Shown piece after piece: positions 33,914-42,025 of a stretch of 64,000 nt of DNA. Source of the stretch: RCIO01 sp040880025 (GTDB lineage: Bacteria > Pseudomonadota > Alphaproteobacteria > Rhizobiales > Rhizobiaceae); assembly GCA_040880025.1 (NCBI GenBank), contig JBBDJD010000001.1:124001-188000 (forward strand), written 5' to 3'. Each line of letters begins with the position of its first letter. Position 1 is the first letter of the stretch. The notes below the pieces were generated by a model. It was not told the DNA's origin and did not search any database. It was given only the letters and a program-made list of their open reading frames with translations. A program made the translations under genes and the position numbers.

Positions 33914-34380
33914 GCGGAAGTGTCGAGCGGGTGCGTCAGGCCGCAAAAGACGCCGGACTGGCGATCGAGATACGCCGCATGGGCGCGTCGACACGCACGT
34001 CCGAGGAAGCCGCCCACCAATGCGGCTGTGCGGTCGACCAGATCGTCAAATCGCTGATCTTCGAAGGCAAGGACGATGGACGGTTGTTCCTGTTCCTGCT
34101 TTCGGGAGCCTCACGCCTCGACATGGCAAAGGCGGCGGCGGCGGCCGGCCAACAACTCAAGCGCGCCGATCCGCGCGACATACGCGAACGCACGGGCTTC
34201 GCCATCGGCGGCGTGGCGCCAATCGGCTATGTCGATCCGGTGCCGGTATTCGCAGACGGCACGCTTCTCACGTACGATCTGGTCTGGGCCGCGGCGGGTG
34301 CGCATGACGCGGTGTTCTCGGCAGAACCCAAAGCGCTGATTGACGCTGCCGGAGCCACTGTCGCCGATCTGGCGGGATAG
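33910..34380 (+). CDS. YbaK/EbsC (aminoacyl-tRNA deacylase-like) protein
   Basis: The 156-residue protein is a free-standing editing domain of the YbaK/ProX fold: SEEAAHQCGCAVDQIVKSLIF with the conserved Lys, LSGASRLDM, and TGFAIGGVAPIGY with the GxxPxG loop. Relatives clear mischarged tRNAs such as Cys-tRNA-Pro or Ala-tRNA-Pro. It overlaps the MBL gene (ATGA) and closes the operon that begins with metG, consistent with a translation-quality role. Exact tRNA unknown. Confidence 0.9.
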   Translation: MSGSVERVRQAAKDAGLAIEIRRMGASTRTSEEAAHQCGCAVDQIVKSLIFEGKDDGRLFLFLLSGASRLDMAKAAAAAGQQLKRADPRDIRERTGFAIGGVAPIGYVDPVPVFADGTLLTYDLVWAAAGAHDAVFSAEPKALIDAAGATVADLAG

Positions 34381-34544
34381 AAGCGCGTGCGGACCGCCGC
34401 AGGTCATCGCTTTACGTATCGGTTGTTACAATTTGAAATAAAAGAAGTTTCCCCGGCGTCCTTATCCGATTGGCGGCATACATAGGTTCCATAATATATC
34501 TTATGCGACTATCTTGCTGGTGTCGGCGCAGGCATCGAGCGGCG

Positions 34545-35351
34545 CTACCGCGCGTCCAGCAGCAGCGCGCGGTGATCAGAAACTTCCGGCTCCCCCACCA
34601 CATCGAATGACACGACTTCAACAGCACCGTTGACCAGCAAATAGTCTGCGAAGCGGCCGGGCTTTTCATAGTGCGAGGTGCGCGTATCCGTGTGGCCGCG
34701 GCCGGTCACGAGATCGGTCAAACCGAGTTCGGCCAGTCTGGTGAACGTCACGCTGACCGGCAAGACGTTGAAGTCGCCGCAGACGACCAGGCGCTCATTG
34801 CCGGGCCAGACACGCCTGATCAGATCGGCCAGGCGTTGAGCCTGACGCTCACGTATCGGGCTGTCATGCTTGCCGGCGGGTTCGCGCAGGCCATGCATAT
34901 GGGCGAGGGTGATCGCCACCCCCTGCCCGGCATCGAATACCCGAATGCAGTGCGCGTTGCGTGAGCGCGGATGCTCGCCCCAGCCATCGCCGGAGAATGC
35001 GCCGTGGACGAATTCCATGGCCTCGCCAATGACAGAAAACGAACGGCGCACGAATGTCGCCAGACCGAACTCCGACTTGAACTCGCGTCCGTCACTGTCG
35101 AACAGCGGTCCGCGCGACGCCGGAAAGAACCGTGCATCGTGCCCGGGCAAGATCGAACGGATGTCTTCAAAGAGGTTCGTGCGCTGCGGCAGCGTGACGT
35201 CACCGTCGCGGTAGATAAGCTCGGATCCCGGATATCCGGGCGTCCTGACAACTTCCTGCAGGCAGTAGACGTCCGCGTCGACCTCGGCGAGGTAGCGGAT
35301 CAGCGGCTCGTAGAGCTTGCCGCCCCAGACATTCAGCGAAAGAACGCGCAT
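34545..35351 (-). CDS. Endonuclease/exonuclease/phosphatase (EEP) family protein
   Basis: The 268-residue protein begins at once with the fold (MRVLSLNVWGG) and has the Mg-site and catalytic motifs YCLQEV, VVCGDFNVLP and VSDHRALLL. It has no signal peptide and no membrane anchor. EEP members include DNA repair nucleases, inositol phosphatases and sphingomyelinases; this short form without extra domains cannot be assigned a substrate. It is the third gene of a minus-strand run after tig and the YffB-like gene, 12 bp from the latter. Confidence 0.88.
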   Translation of the reverse strand: MRVLSLNVWGGKLYEPLIRYLAEVDADVYCLQEVVRTPGYPGSELIYRDGDVTLPQRTNLFEDIRSILPGHDARFFPASRGPLFDSDGREFKSEFGLATFVRRSFSVIGEAMEFVHGAFSGDGWGEHPRSRNAHCIRVFDAGQGVAITLAHMHGLREPAGKHDSPIRERQAQRLADLIRRVWPGNERLVVCGDFNVLPVSVTFTRLAELGLTDLVTGRGHTDTRTSHYEKPGRFADYLLVNGAVEVVSFDVVGEPEVSDHRALLLDAR

Positions 35352-35363
35352 AAGCTGTCGCGC

Positions 35364-35714
35364 CTACCTGCCGAGCGCTTGCGCATAGGAATCGGCCTTG
35401 AAGCCGAACAGCAGCGCATTGCCGGTGTCGAGCACCGGCCGCTTGATGAGGTTTGTGTCCTGGAGGATCAGCATCCTGGCAGTAGCGGCATCGATCCCGG
35501 CCTTCTGGTCGTCAGTCAGCGCCCGGTAGGCTGTCGAACCGCGATTGAACGCCGCCTCCCACCCTGCCCGGCTGAACCAATCGTCCACCACCTGCGGATC
35601 GAGGCTTTGCTTCCTGTAGTCGAAGAACTGATGCGCCACGCCTTCGGACTCCAGCCATTTCAGCGCTTTCTTGACGGTGTCGCAGCTCCTGAACCCGTAG
35701 ATGGTCACAGCCAT
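35364..35714 (-). CDS. ArsC/Spx-family protein, YffB type
   Basis: The 116-residue thioredoxin-fold protein has a single N-terminal cysteine (Cys11 in RSCDTVKKAL) in the C-x3-K pattern of YffB-like ArsC relatives, and the C-terminal LIKRPVLDTG. True arsenate reductases have an Arg triad and arsenic-gene neighbours; neither is evident, so a glutathione-dependent reductase or unknown thiol role is more likely. It lies 81 bp downstream of tig on the same strand and 12 bp before the EEP gene. Confidence 0.9.
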   Translation of the reverse strand: MAVTIYGFRSCDTVKKALKWLESEGVAHQFFDYRKQSLDPQVVDDWFSRAGWEAAFNRGSTAYRALTDDQKAGIDAATARMLILQDTNLIKRPVLDTGNALLFGFKADSYAQALGR

Positions 35715-35729
35715 CGCTCGCTCCCAAAT

Positions 35730-35801
35730 GAATAGGCCGCCGTGGCGCAGATGCGCCGCGACGGCCCTGGCATCATGTTCGGCGCCGGGTGGGGCCTATT
35801 C
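35730..35801. repeat. Long-armed inverted repeat across the tig stop codon
   Basis: GAATAGGCC (35730-35738) and GGCCTATTC (35793-35801) are perfect 9-base arms 54 bases apart; the right arm contains the tig stop. The loop includes a smaller perfect hairpin, GGCGCA-GA-TGCGCC (35744-35757). The transcript of tig should fold here, as a processing signal, transcript-end protector or weak terminator before the next gene. Confidence 0.45.
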
Positions 35802-37214
35802 GTCGGCCTTCGCCGCCTTCTTTTTCGGCGCGGCCTTTTTCTTCGCAGGCGCCTTCTTGGCGGGCGCCGCCTCGGCTTCGTCGTCGGCCAGCAGTTCCTC
35901 GCGCGAGACCTTGTTGTCGGTCACGCTGACCTCGGTCATCAGGTGGTCAACCACCTTCTCCTCAAACAGCGGTGCGCGGATATTGGCCAGCGCCTGCGGA
36001 TTGCTGCGGTAGAATTCGTAGACCTCCTGCTGCTGGCTGGCGGGATAGCGCCGGATCGAATCGTAGAGCGAGCGCTGCAGCTCGTCGTCGGACACAGTCA
36101 CCCCGGCCTTTTCGCCGATCTCGGCCAGAACCAGGCCAAGCCGCACCCGACGTTCAGCGAGGCGGCGGTATTCCGTCCGCGCCTCCTCCTCGGTCGTTTC
36201 CTCGTCCTCGAAGGACCGCCCTGCCCGCTCGAGATCATTCATCACCTGGCCCCAGATGTTCTCGAACTCGGCGTCGACCAGCTTTTCGGGCGTGTCGAAC
36301 TTGTATGCCTCATCGAGAGCGTCGAGCAGCTGACGCTTGGTCTTCTGGCGCGTCACATTGCCATACTGGCTTTCAATCTGCCCGCGCACGGCCTCGCGCA
36401 GTTTCTCGGCCGATTCCAGACCGAGCGTCTTGGCGAGCTCGTCGTTGATTTCCAGATCCCCCGGTTTGGCGACCTGCTTGATCTTGAGATCGAACGTCGC
36501 CTGCTTGCCCGCGAGATGCTCGGCGGCATAGGCCTCCGGGAACGTCACGTCGATCGTGGTCTCGTCGCCGGCCTTCACGCCGACGAGCTTCTCCTCGAAG
36601 CCCGGAATAAACTGGTTCGAGCCGATGACAATATCGGCGTCCTGCGCGGCGCCGCCCTCGAAGGCCTCGCCATCGATCTTGCCCAGATAGTCCAGCGTGA
36701 CCTTGTCGCCGTCTGCCGCCTTGCCATCCTTCGGCTCGTAGCTGCGCGCCGAATCGGCGACGACCGCGACCTGCTTTTCCACCTCGTCGTCCGGCACGTC
36801 GTAGACAGGCCGGGTCACCTTGATTGCGGAAAAATCCTTGAGCTCGACCGGCGGCAGGATTTCATAGACCAGCGAGAACTCGAAATCGGCGTCGCCGGCG
36901 AGTACCTTTTCGGCTTCCTTCTCGTCCTCGGTCATGGAGACGTCGGGCTGCATTGCGGCCTTCTCGCCGCGTTCCGAAAGGATGCTACGGGTGGATTCGG
37001 AAAGGATCTCGTTCACGACCTCGGCCATAAAGGAGCGCCCGTACATCTTGCGCAGATGCTGAACCGGCACCTTGCCCGGTCGGAACCCGTTAAGGCGGAC
37101 CTTGTCCTTGGCTTCGGCGAGGCGTTTGGCCAGCTTGGATTCCATGTCCTTGGCGGGCACGGTCACCTTGATTTCGCGCTTCAGCCCGGAGTTGAGCGTT
37201 TCGGTTACCTGCAT
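35796..37214 (-). CDS. tig: Trigger factor (ribosome-associated chaperone, peptidyl-prolyl isomerase)
   Basis: The 472-residue chaperone has the N-terminal ribosome-docking domain with the signature GFRPGKVP (residues near 45), the FKBP-type isomerase domain (GDKVTLDYLGKIDGEAFEGG, about 160-245) and a long C-terminal helical domain. The last 25 residues are a Lys/Ala run (AKKAPAKKKAAPKKKAAKADE), an extension typical of alphaproteobacteria. The ATG at 37214 was preferred to 37220 because AAAGG lies at better distance. tRNA-Leu lies 83 bp upstream. Confidence 0.96.
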   Translation of the reverse strand: MQVTETLNSGLKREIKVTVPAKDMESKLAKRLAEAKDKVRLNGFRPGKVPVQHLRKMYGRSFMAEVVNEILSESTRSILSERGEKAAMQPDVSMTEDEKEAEKVLAGDADFEFSLVYEILPPVELKDFSAIKVTRPVYDVPDDEVEKQVAVVADSARSYEPKDGKAADGDKVTLDYLGKIDGEAFEGGAAQDADIVIGSNQFIPGFEEKLVGVKAGDETTIDVTFPEAYAAEHLAGKQATFDLKIKQVAKPGDLEINDELAKTLGLESAEKLREAVRGQIESQYGNVTRQKTKRQLLDALDEAYKFDTPEKLVDAEFENIWGQVMNDLERAGRSFEDEETTEEEARTEYRRLAERRVRLGLVLAEIGEKAGVTVSDDELQRSLYDSIRRYPASQQQEVYEFYRSNPQALANIRAPLFEEKVVDHLMTEVSVTDNKVSREELLADDEAEAAPAKKAPAKKKAAPKKKAAKADE

Positions 37215-37297
37215 CGTCATACCTTTGTTCTTCATGCCGCCATGCCTGATGGCGGTTTCATGCGTCTTGACTGCCGGAATTCTCGCGCCGGAAGGTC

Positions 37298-37382
37298 TGG
37301 TGCGGGTGAAGGGACTTGAACCCCCACGGCTTGCGCCACAGGAACCTAAATCCTGCGTGTCTACCAATTCCACCACACCCGC
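37298..37382 (-). tRNA. tRNA-Leu (anticodon TAG)
   Basis: Read from 37382 on the minus strand, 85 bases form acceptor stem GCGGGTG/CACCCGC, discriminator A, encoded CCA, anticodon stem CAGGA/TCCTG with loop TTTAGGT (anticodon TAG), a long variable arm (GTGGCGCAAGCCGT) and T loop GGGTTCAAGTCCC. It precedes tig on the same strand and may share its transcript or supply its promoter region. Confidence 0.97.
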
Positions 37383-37523
37383 CTGGCAAGACCTCACGGC
37401 CCGCCGAAGCGCGGGGTTCTATAGCACCATGATTCCGGCGATCAAAGGGAAATTAGGCGCAAATTGCATGAATTCGAGGGCGCTTGGCGATCCCATGCGG
37501 GAATTCCACCGGTACGTCCCGCT

Positions 37524-38108
37524 TCAGTAGAGCGGCTCGCGATAAATCAGCGTTTCGCCATCGTAGAACGCCTTGATCTGTGCCGCGCCGCTATCATCGA
37601 CTGCGACCACCATGCGGAAGTTCCGCTCGCGCAGGTTTTCCTCCACCGCCCGTCCCTCGCCTTCAGGCAGATAGAAGCGCTCGATGCCGTAGTCGACGGC
37701 AATGATCCTTGCTCCGGTGACATTGCGGAGGAAGGTGCCTCCCCGGATGTCGACCTCGTCCGCCGCGGCCACAGCCTGCGGCGCAGCGCCGAAACGCGCA
37801 GCAACCGGCTCCCAGATACCCTCGTCGTTGGGGCTCACGCGCACATGGACAATGTCTGTGGCGAGATCGGCATTGTCGGGATCAAGTCCCTCGAACAGCT
37901 CGATCGGCAGCGAGGAGATGTTGTAGTCGAGCCGGACATACTCGCCCCGCAACAGGTCGCGCGGATCAACCGGCAGGACTTCGAGCACGACCTCGCGCCC
38001 GTCGCGCAGGATCGCCGCCCGCCCCATGATCATCGAAGCCAGCACGCCGATCTGAACCAGCGCCAGGACGACGGCGATCGCAACAAGATATCGGGAATGG
38101 AGCTTCAT
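37524..38108 (-). CDS. GDYXXLXY-domain membrane-anchored protein
   Basis: From the ATG at 38108 the 194-residue product has one N-terminal membrane helix (YLVAIAVVLALVQIGVLASMI) and a soluble domain with the family signature GEYVRLDYNIS, a GDYxxLxY variant. The rest of the domain (VHVRVSPNDEGIWEPV, GTFLRNVTGARIIAVDYGIERFY split into short motifs) faces the periplasm. The start overlaps the stop of the DUF2157 gene by ATGA. These two families almost always occur together; the complex they form has no established function. Confidence 0.85.
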   Translation of the reverse strand: MKLHSRYLVAIAVVLALVQIGVLASMIMGRAAILRDGREVVLEVLPVDPRDLLRGEYVRLDYNISSLPIELFEGLDPDNADLATDIVHVRVSPNDEGIWEPVAARFGAAPQAVAAADEVDIRGGTFLRNVTGARIIAVDYGIERFYLPEGEGRAVEENLRERNFRMVVAVDDSGAAQIKAFYDGETLIYREPLY

Positions 38109-39217
38109 GCGCCCTCGCCCGCAATATCGGAGCGCGGAGCGGCTATACGCCGCTCGACGCGGTTGATGAGCCAGGCAAGCAGCGCGAGCGTCAGACCGGC
38201 GATCAGAAAGAAACCAGAGGTATCGAGCATTGTGTCGAGCAGCATGACGTAAACGATGCCCAGTTCGAAAATGAAGCCGGCATAGGCGGTCCATCGCAGC
38301 GCCCGGTTGCCGCGGCCTGCCAGCAGCAGCGCCGCCACGACACCGGCGAAGACCACAGCCGCCATCAGCAGGAATTGCTGGCTGTCATTGCGATCTGCCT
38401 GCACGATCGCCATGCCGGTGATGAAGCCGAGCAACCCTTGCACGGCCAGACCGTCGCCGAGACCGAAAACGCGCTCCGCCAGTTCGGCTCGCAACACAGC
38501 AAATGCGAAAACGGCGGCCGACACCGCCGCGAGCAGCAACAGCGCCCAGGTAATATCCCTGTCCAGGTAAAGCAGCGCGGCGAATAGCATGAGCGACATC
38601 AGGATGAGGTGCCGGGCGCTGACGCTCCCGGTCCATACCGAAATCGCCCATAGCGGCAGCGCGAGAAGAGGAAATATCAGCGGCGTGCTCCTGCCCGCTC
38701 CACCCTCGACCGTCAGATAGACCATCCATGCCGCGGCGAGGAGGGCGGCGCCCATCGTCAACGGGCCGGATCGCAACGCCGCGGCTGCCAGCATCGTCCC
38801 CCCTCCCCACAGGAGCAGGGCATCCGCCTCGTCCCCGCTCAGGTGGTACATCTGTCCGATCAGTGCGATGCCGCCGCCGAATGCGATTGCCGCAAGGAGC
38901 CAGAGCCCTTCGGCAAACGCATGCTGTCCCCGTTTCTTCAAGACAGCGCCGCCGCCGTAGCCTGCGAGAATGACCACGAAAATCATCGCAACTCTGGCAA
39001 GGCGTGGAAACACTTCCCAATTGGCCGCGATAAGAAGCAGCAGCGCCGCTCCGACGAGGATGGCGGCGAGAAGTGCGAGAATGCTGCCAAGGCTAAAGCC
39101 GCGCCGGTGATGAGCCTCGGCCTCAGCCGCAATCGCGCTGGCCGTTGCGTCATCAATCAGCCCCGCTTCCCGCCAGCGGTCAATATCCTTGCGGACGCTG
39201 CTCAGATAACCCGCCAA
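38105..39217 (-). CDS. DUF2157 multi-pass membrane protein
   Basis: The 370-residue protein has a cytoplasmic N-terminal region of about 45 residues (DIDRWREAGLIDDATASAIAAE) typical of DUF2157, followed by about eleven tightly packed membrane helices. The element WLLAAIAFGGGIALIGQMYHLSGD, in short AFGGGIALIGQMYHL, is the family's best conserved part. It is coupled to the GDYXXLXY protein by a 4-base overlap. Function is unknown for the family; a role in envelope or solute handling is only a guess. Confidence 0.85.
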   Translation of the reverse strand: MAGYLSSVRKDIDRWREAGLIDDATASAIAAEAEAHHRRGFSLGSILALLAAILVGAALLLLIAANWEVFPRLARVAMIFVVILAGYGGGAVLKKRGQHAFAEGLWLLAAIAFGGGIALIGQMYHLSGDEADALLLWGGGTMLAAAALRSGPLTMGAALLAAAWMVYLTVEGGAGRSTPLIFPLLALPLWAISVWTGSVSARHLILMSLMLFAALLYLDRDITWALLLLAAVSAAVFAFAVLRAELAERVFGLGDGLAVQGLLGFITGMAIVQADRNDSQQFLLMAAVVFAGVVAALLLAGRGNRALRWTAYAGFIFELGIVYVMLLDTMLDTSGFFLIAGLTLALLAWLINRVERRIAAPRSDIAGEGA

Positions 39218-39536
39218 TCCGCCTCCCTGCCCTGATCGTGCACTGCACCGGGCAAAGCACCGGACTTACACCTTGCCACGTTCGTGGACGAATTGCGCAG
39301 CGATTTGGCACGATATGCACAGGGTGGCGGCAAACGCTCTCGCCGTACATTCGGCGAGGTCCGCCAGCCGACTCGAATCACTAACTGCCTGCAACGGTTG
39401 CAAAAATTCGTTCGTTTTGCATTGCACAAAACGCATTGCTGCTATGCAGCATAAGCGCTTCTCAAATCGGTTCAGGCTCACTATCTGTCGTCTGCAAGAA
39501 GAGATTGAAGCAAACAAACCTTTCGAGGACACGACC
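39218..39536. other. 319-bp divergent intergenic region between DUF2157 and DUF1127 genes
   Basis: No gene is seen. It should contain promoters for both sides. Inverted repeats are present at 39339-39358 (CTCGCCG/CGGCGAG), 39413-39433 (CGTTTTG/CAAAACG) and 39438-39450 (GCTGC/GCAGC). Confidence 0.6.
39413..39433. promoter_or_regulatory. LysR-box-like palindrome upstream of the DUF1127 gene
   Basis: CGTTTTG and CAAAACG flank a 7-base spacer, containing a T-N11-A pattern, 104 bp before the DUF1127 start. LysR regulator VtlR of Brucella and Agrobacterium is known to switch on small DUF1127 genes, so a VtlR-type site is a reasonable guess. Confidence 0.35.
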
Positions 39537-39677
39537 ATGAACCTGATCCGCAACTACCGCAACTGGCGCCGCTACCGTGACACCGTCACCGAGCTGAGCC
39601 GCCTTTCGAACCGTGAGCTCAACGATCTGGGCCTCGCCCGTGGCGACATTCCGTTCGTTGCCCGCAAGTCGGTCTAA
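39537..39677 (+). CDS. DUF1127 small arginine-rich protein (46 residues)
   Basis: The ATG at 39537 follows GAGGA. The 46-residue product is a complete DUF1127 protein: NLIRNYRNWRRYRDTVTEL, then LSRLSNRELNDLGLARGDIP. Proteins of this kind in Agrobacterium and Rhodobacter affect RNA turnover or phosphate and stress physiology, probably by binding RNA. A long leader with inverted repeats precedes it and a strong terminator follows at 39772, so it is a stand-alone transcript. Confidence 0.9.
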   Translation: MNLIRNYRNWRRYRDTVTELSRLSNRELNDLGLARGDIPFVARKSV

Positions 39678-39771
39678 CCAGTTTCCCTGTTTCGCGGGTT
39701 TCGACCTCCTCCCCGAAACCTGCGGATAAGATCGGCGATTATCCTCCTCCCGATTGCCGATCACAGAAACG

Positions 39772-39810
39772 ACACCCGCCGGATCTCCTCCCCCGGCGGG
39801 TGTTGTTCTT
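39772..39810 (+). terminator. Intrinsic terminator of the DUF1127 gene
   Basis: ACACCCGCCGG (39772-39782) and CCGGCGGGTGT (39793-39803) are perfect 11-base arms around a 10-base pyrimidine loop, followed by the T-rich TGTTCTTT. It is 95 bp after the DUF1127 stop and 26 bp before the end of the converging lipoprotein gene, so it may serve both. Confidence 0.75.
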
Positions 39811-39836
39811 TGTCCAACGATAAAAATCTGGAAAAG

Positions 39837-40436
39837 CTAGCGCTCGCCCATCACGCCGCGCGTGCGCCAATAATCGAGCGGATCGATATCGGGCTTCCCG
39901 CCCCCCGGTTCATACCAGCTGTCCACCGCCCATTTCTTGCCGTTCGTATCCTTGATCACCGCAGTCCAATGCGGGTACCGGCCGTCGATCAGAAGACCAC
40001 GCGACGTGTTGGGCTCTACATTGTGGTAGCCCAACAGCCCGCGCGCCTGCAGATAAAGCATCACATGCCTGGCGTTCGTCGCTTCATCGATGCAATCCAT
40101 CTGCCCTAGCTTGCCCGAGGCGGCGACCGGTGATTTCGGGTCGTCGCGCACACCGATACGGGCCGCCGACAGTTCCTCGTAATAGGCGACGGCATTTCTG
40201 ATCGCCTCGCGCTCGGCTTCAGCCGACGCCTTGCCCTCGCTCATGATCGACGCGAAGCGGTCTGCCACACCCTGGGTGATATGGAAGGTCGCCCGCGAGC
40301 GACAGCCGTAGCCGTAGCAGGCCACGAATTTGAGCGGTACGACGGCATTCGCCTTCTGCTCCCTGAAATCAGGGGCGCAGCCCGTAATGAACAGTCCGGC
40401 AAACAGCGGAGACAGGCAGGCGAGGAGCTTTTTCAT
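39837..40436 (-). CDS. Predicted lipoprotein of unknown function
   Basis: The 199-residue product has a lipoprotein signal (MKKLLACLSPLFAGLFITGC, lipobox ITGC, Cys20) and a mature domain with the elements VPLKFVACYGYGCRSRATF, ITQGVADRFASIM, REAIRNAVAYYEE, CIDEATNARHVM and HWTAVIKDTNGKKWAVDSW. The order Cys-His-Asp/Trp in the second half (DCIDEATN, PHWTAV, VDSWYEP) is reminiscent of transglutaminase-like or NlpC/P60-like folds, but I would not assign activity. Rhizobial genomes have conserved hypotheticals of this type. It is divergent from trmFO. Confidence 0.75.
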   Translation of the reverse strand: MKKLLACLSPLFAGLFITGCAPDFREQKANAVVPLKFVACYGYGCRSRATFHITQGVADRFASIMSEGKASAEAEREAIRNAVAYYEELSAARIGVRDDPKSPVAASGKLGQMDCIDEATNARHVMLYLQARGLLGYHNVEPNTSRGLLIDGRYPHWTAVIKDTNGKKWAVDSWYEPGGGKPDIDPLDYWRTRGVMGER

Positions 40437-40559
40437 CGGTCGCGAAACTAGCGGCTCGGTCGCGATGGCACAATTGCATTTCGGCCACAGTCAACATGGC
40501 GGTTCAATATGGTTGCTCCGGTTGCATTTCGCCGTTCTCAAGCCTAATTCGATGCCGTG

Positions 40560-41981
40560 ATGAGCAAACCGGTTCATGTCATCGGCGGCGGGCTCGCCGG
40601 TTCGGAGGCCGCATGGCAGATCGCCGGCGCGGGCGTGCCGGTCGTTCTGCACGAAATGCGCCCGGTGCGCGGCACCGACGCGCACAAGACCGCCGGCCTC
40701 GCCGAACTGGTCTGCTCGAATTCGTTCCGCTCCGACGACGCCGAAACCAACGCGGTCGGCCTGCTCCACGCCGAAATGCGGCTCGCCAGTTCGCTGATCA
40801 TGGCCTCTGGCGATAGCCATCAGGTGCCGGCCGGCGGTGCGCTGGCGGTCGACCGCGACGGGTTTTCCGATGCGGTCACCGCACAGCTTGAAGCGCATCC
40901 GCTGATCACCATCGCCCGCGAAGAGATCACCGGCCTGCCGCCACAGGACTGGGACCAGGCGATTATCGCCACCGGTCCCCTGACTGCGCCTTCCCTCGCC
41001 GACGCGATCGCCGCCGAAACCGGCGAAACCGCCCTCGCCTTCTTCGACGCCATTGCGCCGATCGTCCATTTCGACACCATCGATCTGGACATCGCCTGGT
41101 TCCAGTCGCGTTACGACAAGGTCGGCCCGGGCGGCACCGGCAAGGACTACATCAACTGCCCGATGGACAGGGATCAGTATGAAGGGTTCGTGCAGGCGCT
41201 GATCGAGGGTGGCAAGACCGAGTTCAAGGAGTGGGAAGGCACGCCATATTTCGATGGCTGCCTGCCGATCGAGGTGATGGCCGAACGCGGGCCGGAAACG
41301 CTGCGGCACGGTCCCATGAAGCCCATGGGGCTGACCAATCGGCACAATCCGACCGTCAAACCCTATGCTGTCGTGCAGCTTCGCCAGGACAACGCGCTGG
41401 GCACGCTCTACAACATGGTCGGCTTCCAGACGAAGCTGAAATATGGCGAGCAGGTGCGTATCTTCCGCACCATTCCGGCGCTGGAAAACGCCGAATTCGC
41501 CCGTCTCGGCGGCCTGCACCGCAACACCTATCTCAACTCGCCGGTGCTGCTGGATGGTTCGCTGCAGCTCAAATCGCGGCCCGGCCTGCGTTTCGCCGGC
41601 CAGATCACCGGCTGCGAGGGCTATGTGGAGAGTGCTGCGATGGGCCTGCTGGCCGGACGCTTCGCTGCTGCCGAGCGGCTCGGCCATGAGTGGTCGGTTC
41701 CGCCCGCGACCACCGCCTTTGGAGCACTGCTCAACCATATCACCGGCGGACATCTCGTCTCCGACGAGGAGGCAGGGAGACGTTCCTTCCAGCCGATGAA
41801 TGTCAATTTCGGTCTGTTTCCGCCGCTGGAACCCGGCACCAATCTCAAGCCGGAAGGGTTCGAGGGACGTTTTCGCGGCAAGGACAAGGCGCTGGCGAAG
41901 AGACGCGCCACAACGCGCCGCGCTTTGGACGATTGCCGGCGCTGGCTGGGCCTTGAAGCGCCAGCGCAGGCGGCGGAATAA
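40560..41981 (+). CDS. trmFO: Methylenetetrahydrofolate-tRNA-(uracil-5-)-methyltransferase
   Basis: TrmFO makes 5-methyluridine at position 54 of tRNA using methylene-THF and FAD. The N-terminus has the FAD loop VIGGGLAGSEAA, followed by the family element EMRPVRGTDAHKT and LVCSNSFRSDD, whose Cys is the redox/catalytic residue of the family. Further signatures are KDYINCPMDRDQYE, FDGCLPIEVMAERG and FAGQITGCEGYVESA. Length 473 is normal. The ATG at 40560 follows an in-frame GTG at 40557. The family replaces TrmA in alphaproteobacteria and Gram-positives. Confidence 0.97.
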   Translation: MSKPVHVIGGGLAGSEAAWQIAGAGVPVVLHEMRPVRGTDAHKTAGLAELVCSNSFRSDDAETNAVGLLHAEMRLASSLIMASGDSHQVPAGGALAVDRDGFSDAVTAQLEAHPLITIAREEITGLPPQDWDQAIIATGPLTAPSLADAIAAETGETALAFFDAIAPIVHFDTIDLDIAWFQSRYDKVGPGGTGKDYINCPMDRDQYEGFVQALIEGGKTEFKEWEGTPYFDGCLPIEVMAERGPETLRHGPMKPMGLTNRHNPTVKPYAVVQLRQDNALGTLYNMVGFQTKLKYGEQVRIFRTIPALENAEFARLGGLHRNTYLNSPVLLDGSLQLKSRPGLRFAGQITGCEGYVESAAMGLLAGRFAAAERLGHEWSVPPATTAFGALLNHITGGHLVSDEEAGRRSFQPMNVNFGLFPPLEPGTNLKPEGFEGRFRGKDKALAKRRATTRRALDDCRRWLGLEAPAQAAE

Positions 41982-42025
41982 TTGGCGTATCCGGCAGTTC
42001 GCCTGCCGCAGGCGGGGAGGTGAAC

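Noticed and set aside
35364..35714. Arsenate reductase
   Set aside because: Single-cysteine YffB pattern, no arsenic-resistance neighbours, housekeeping location after tig.
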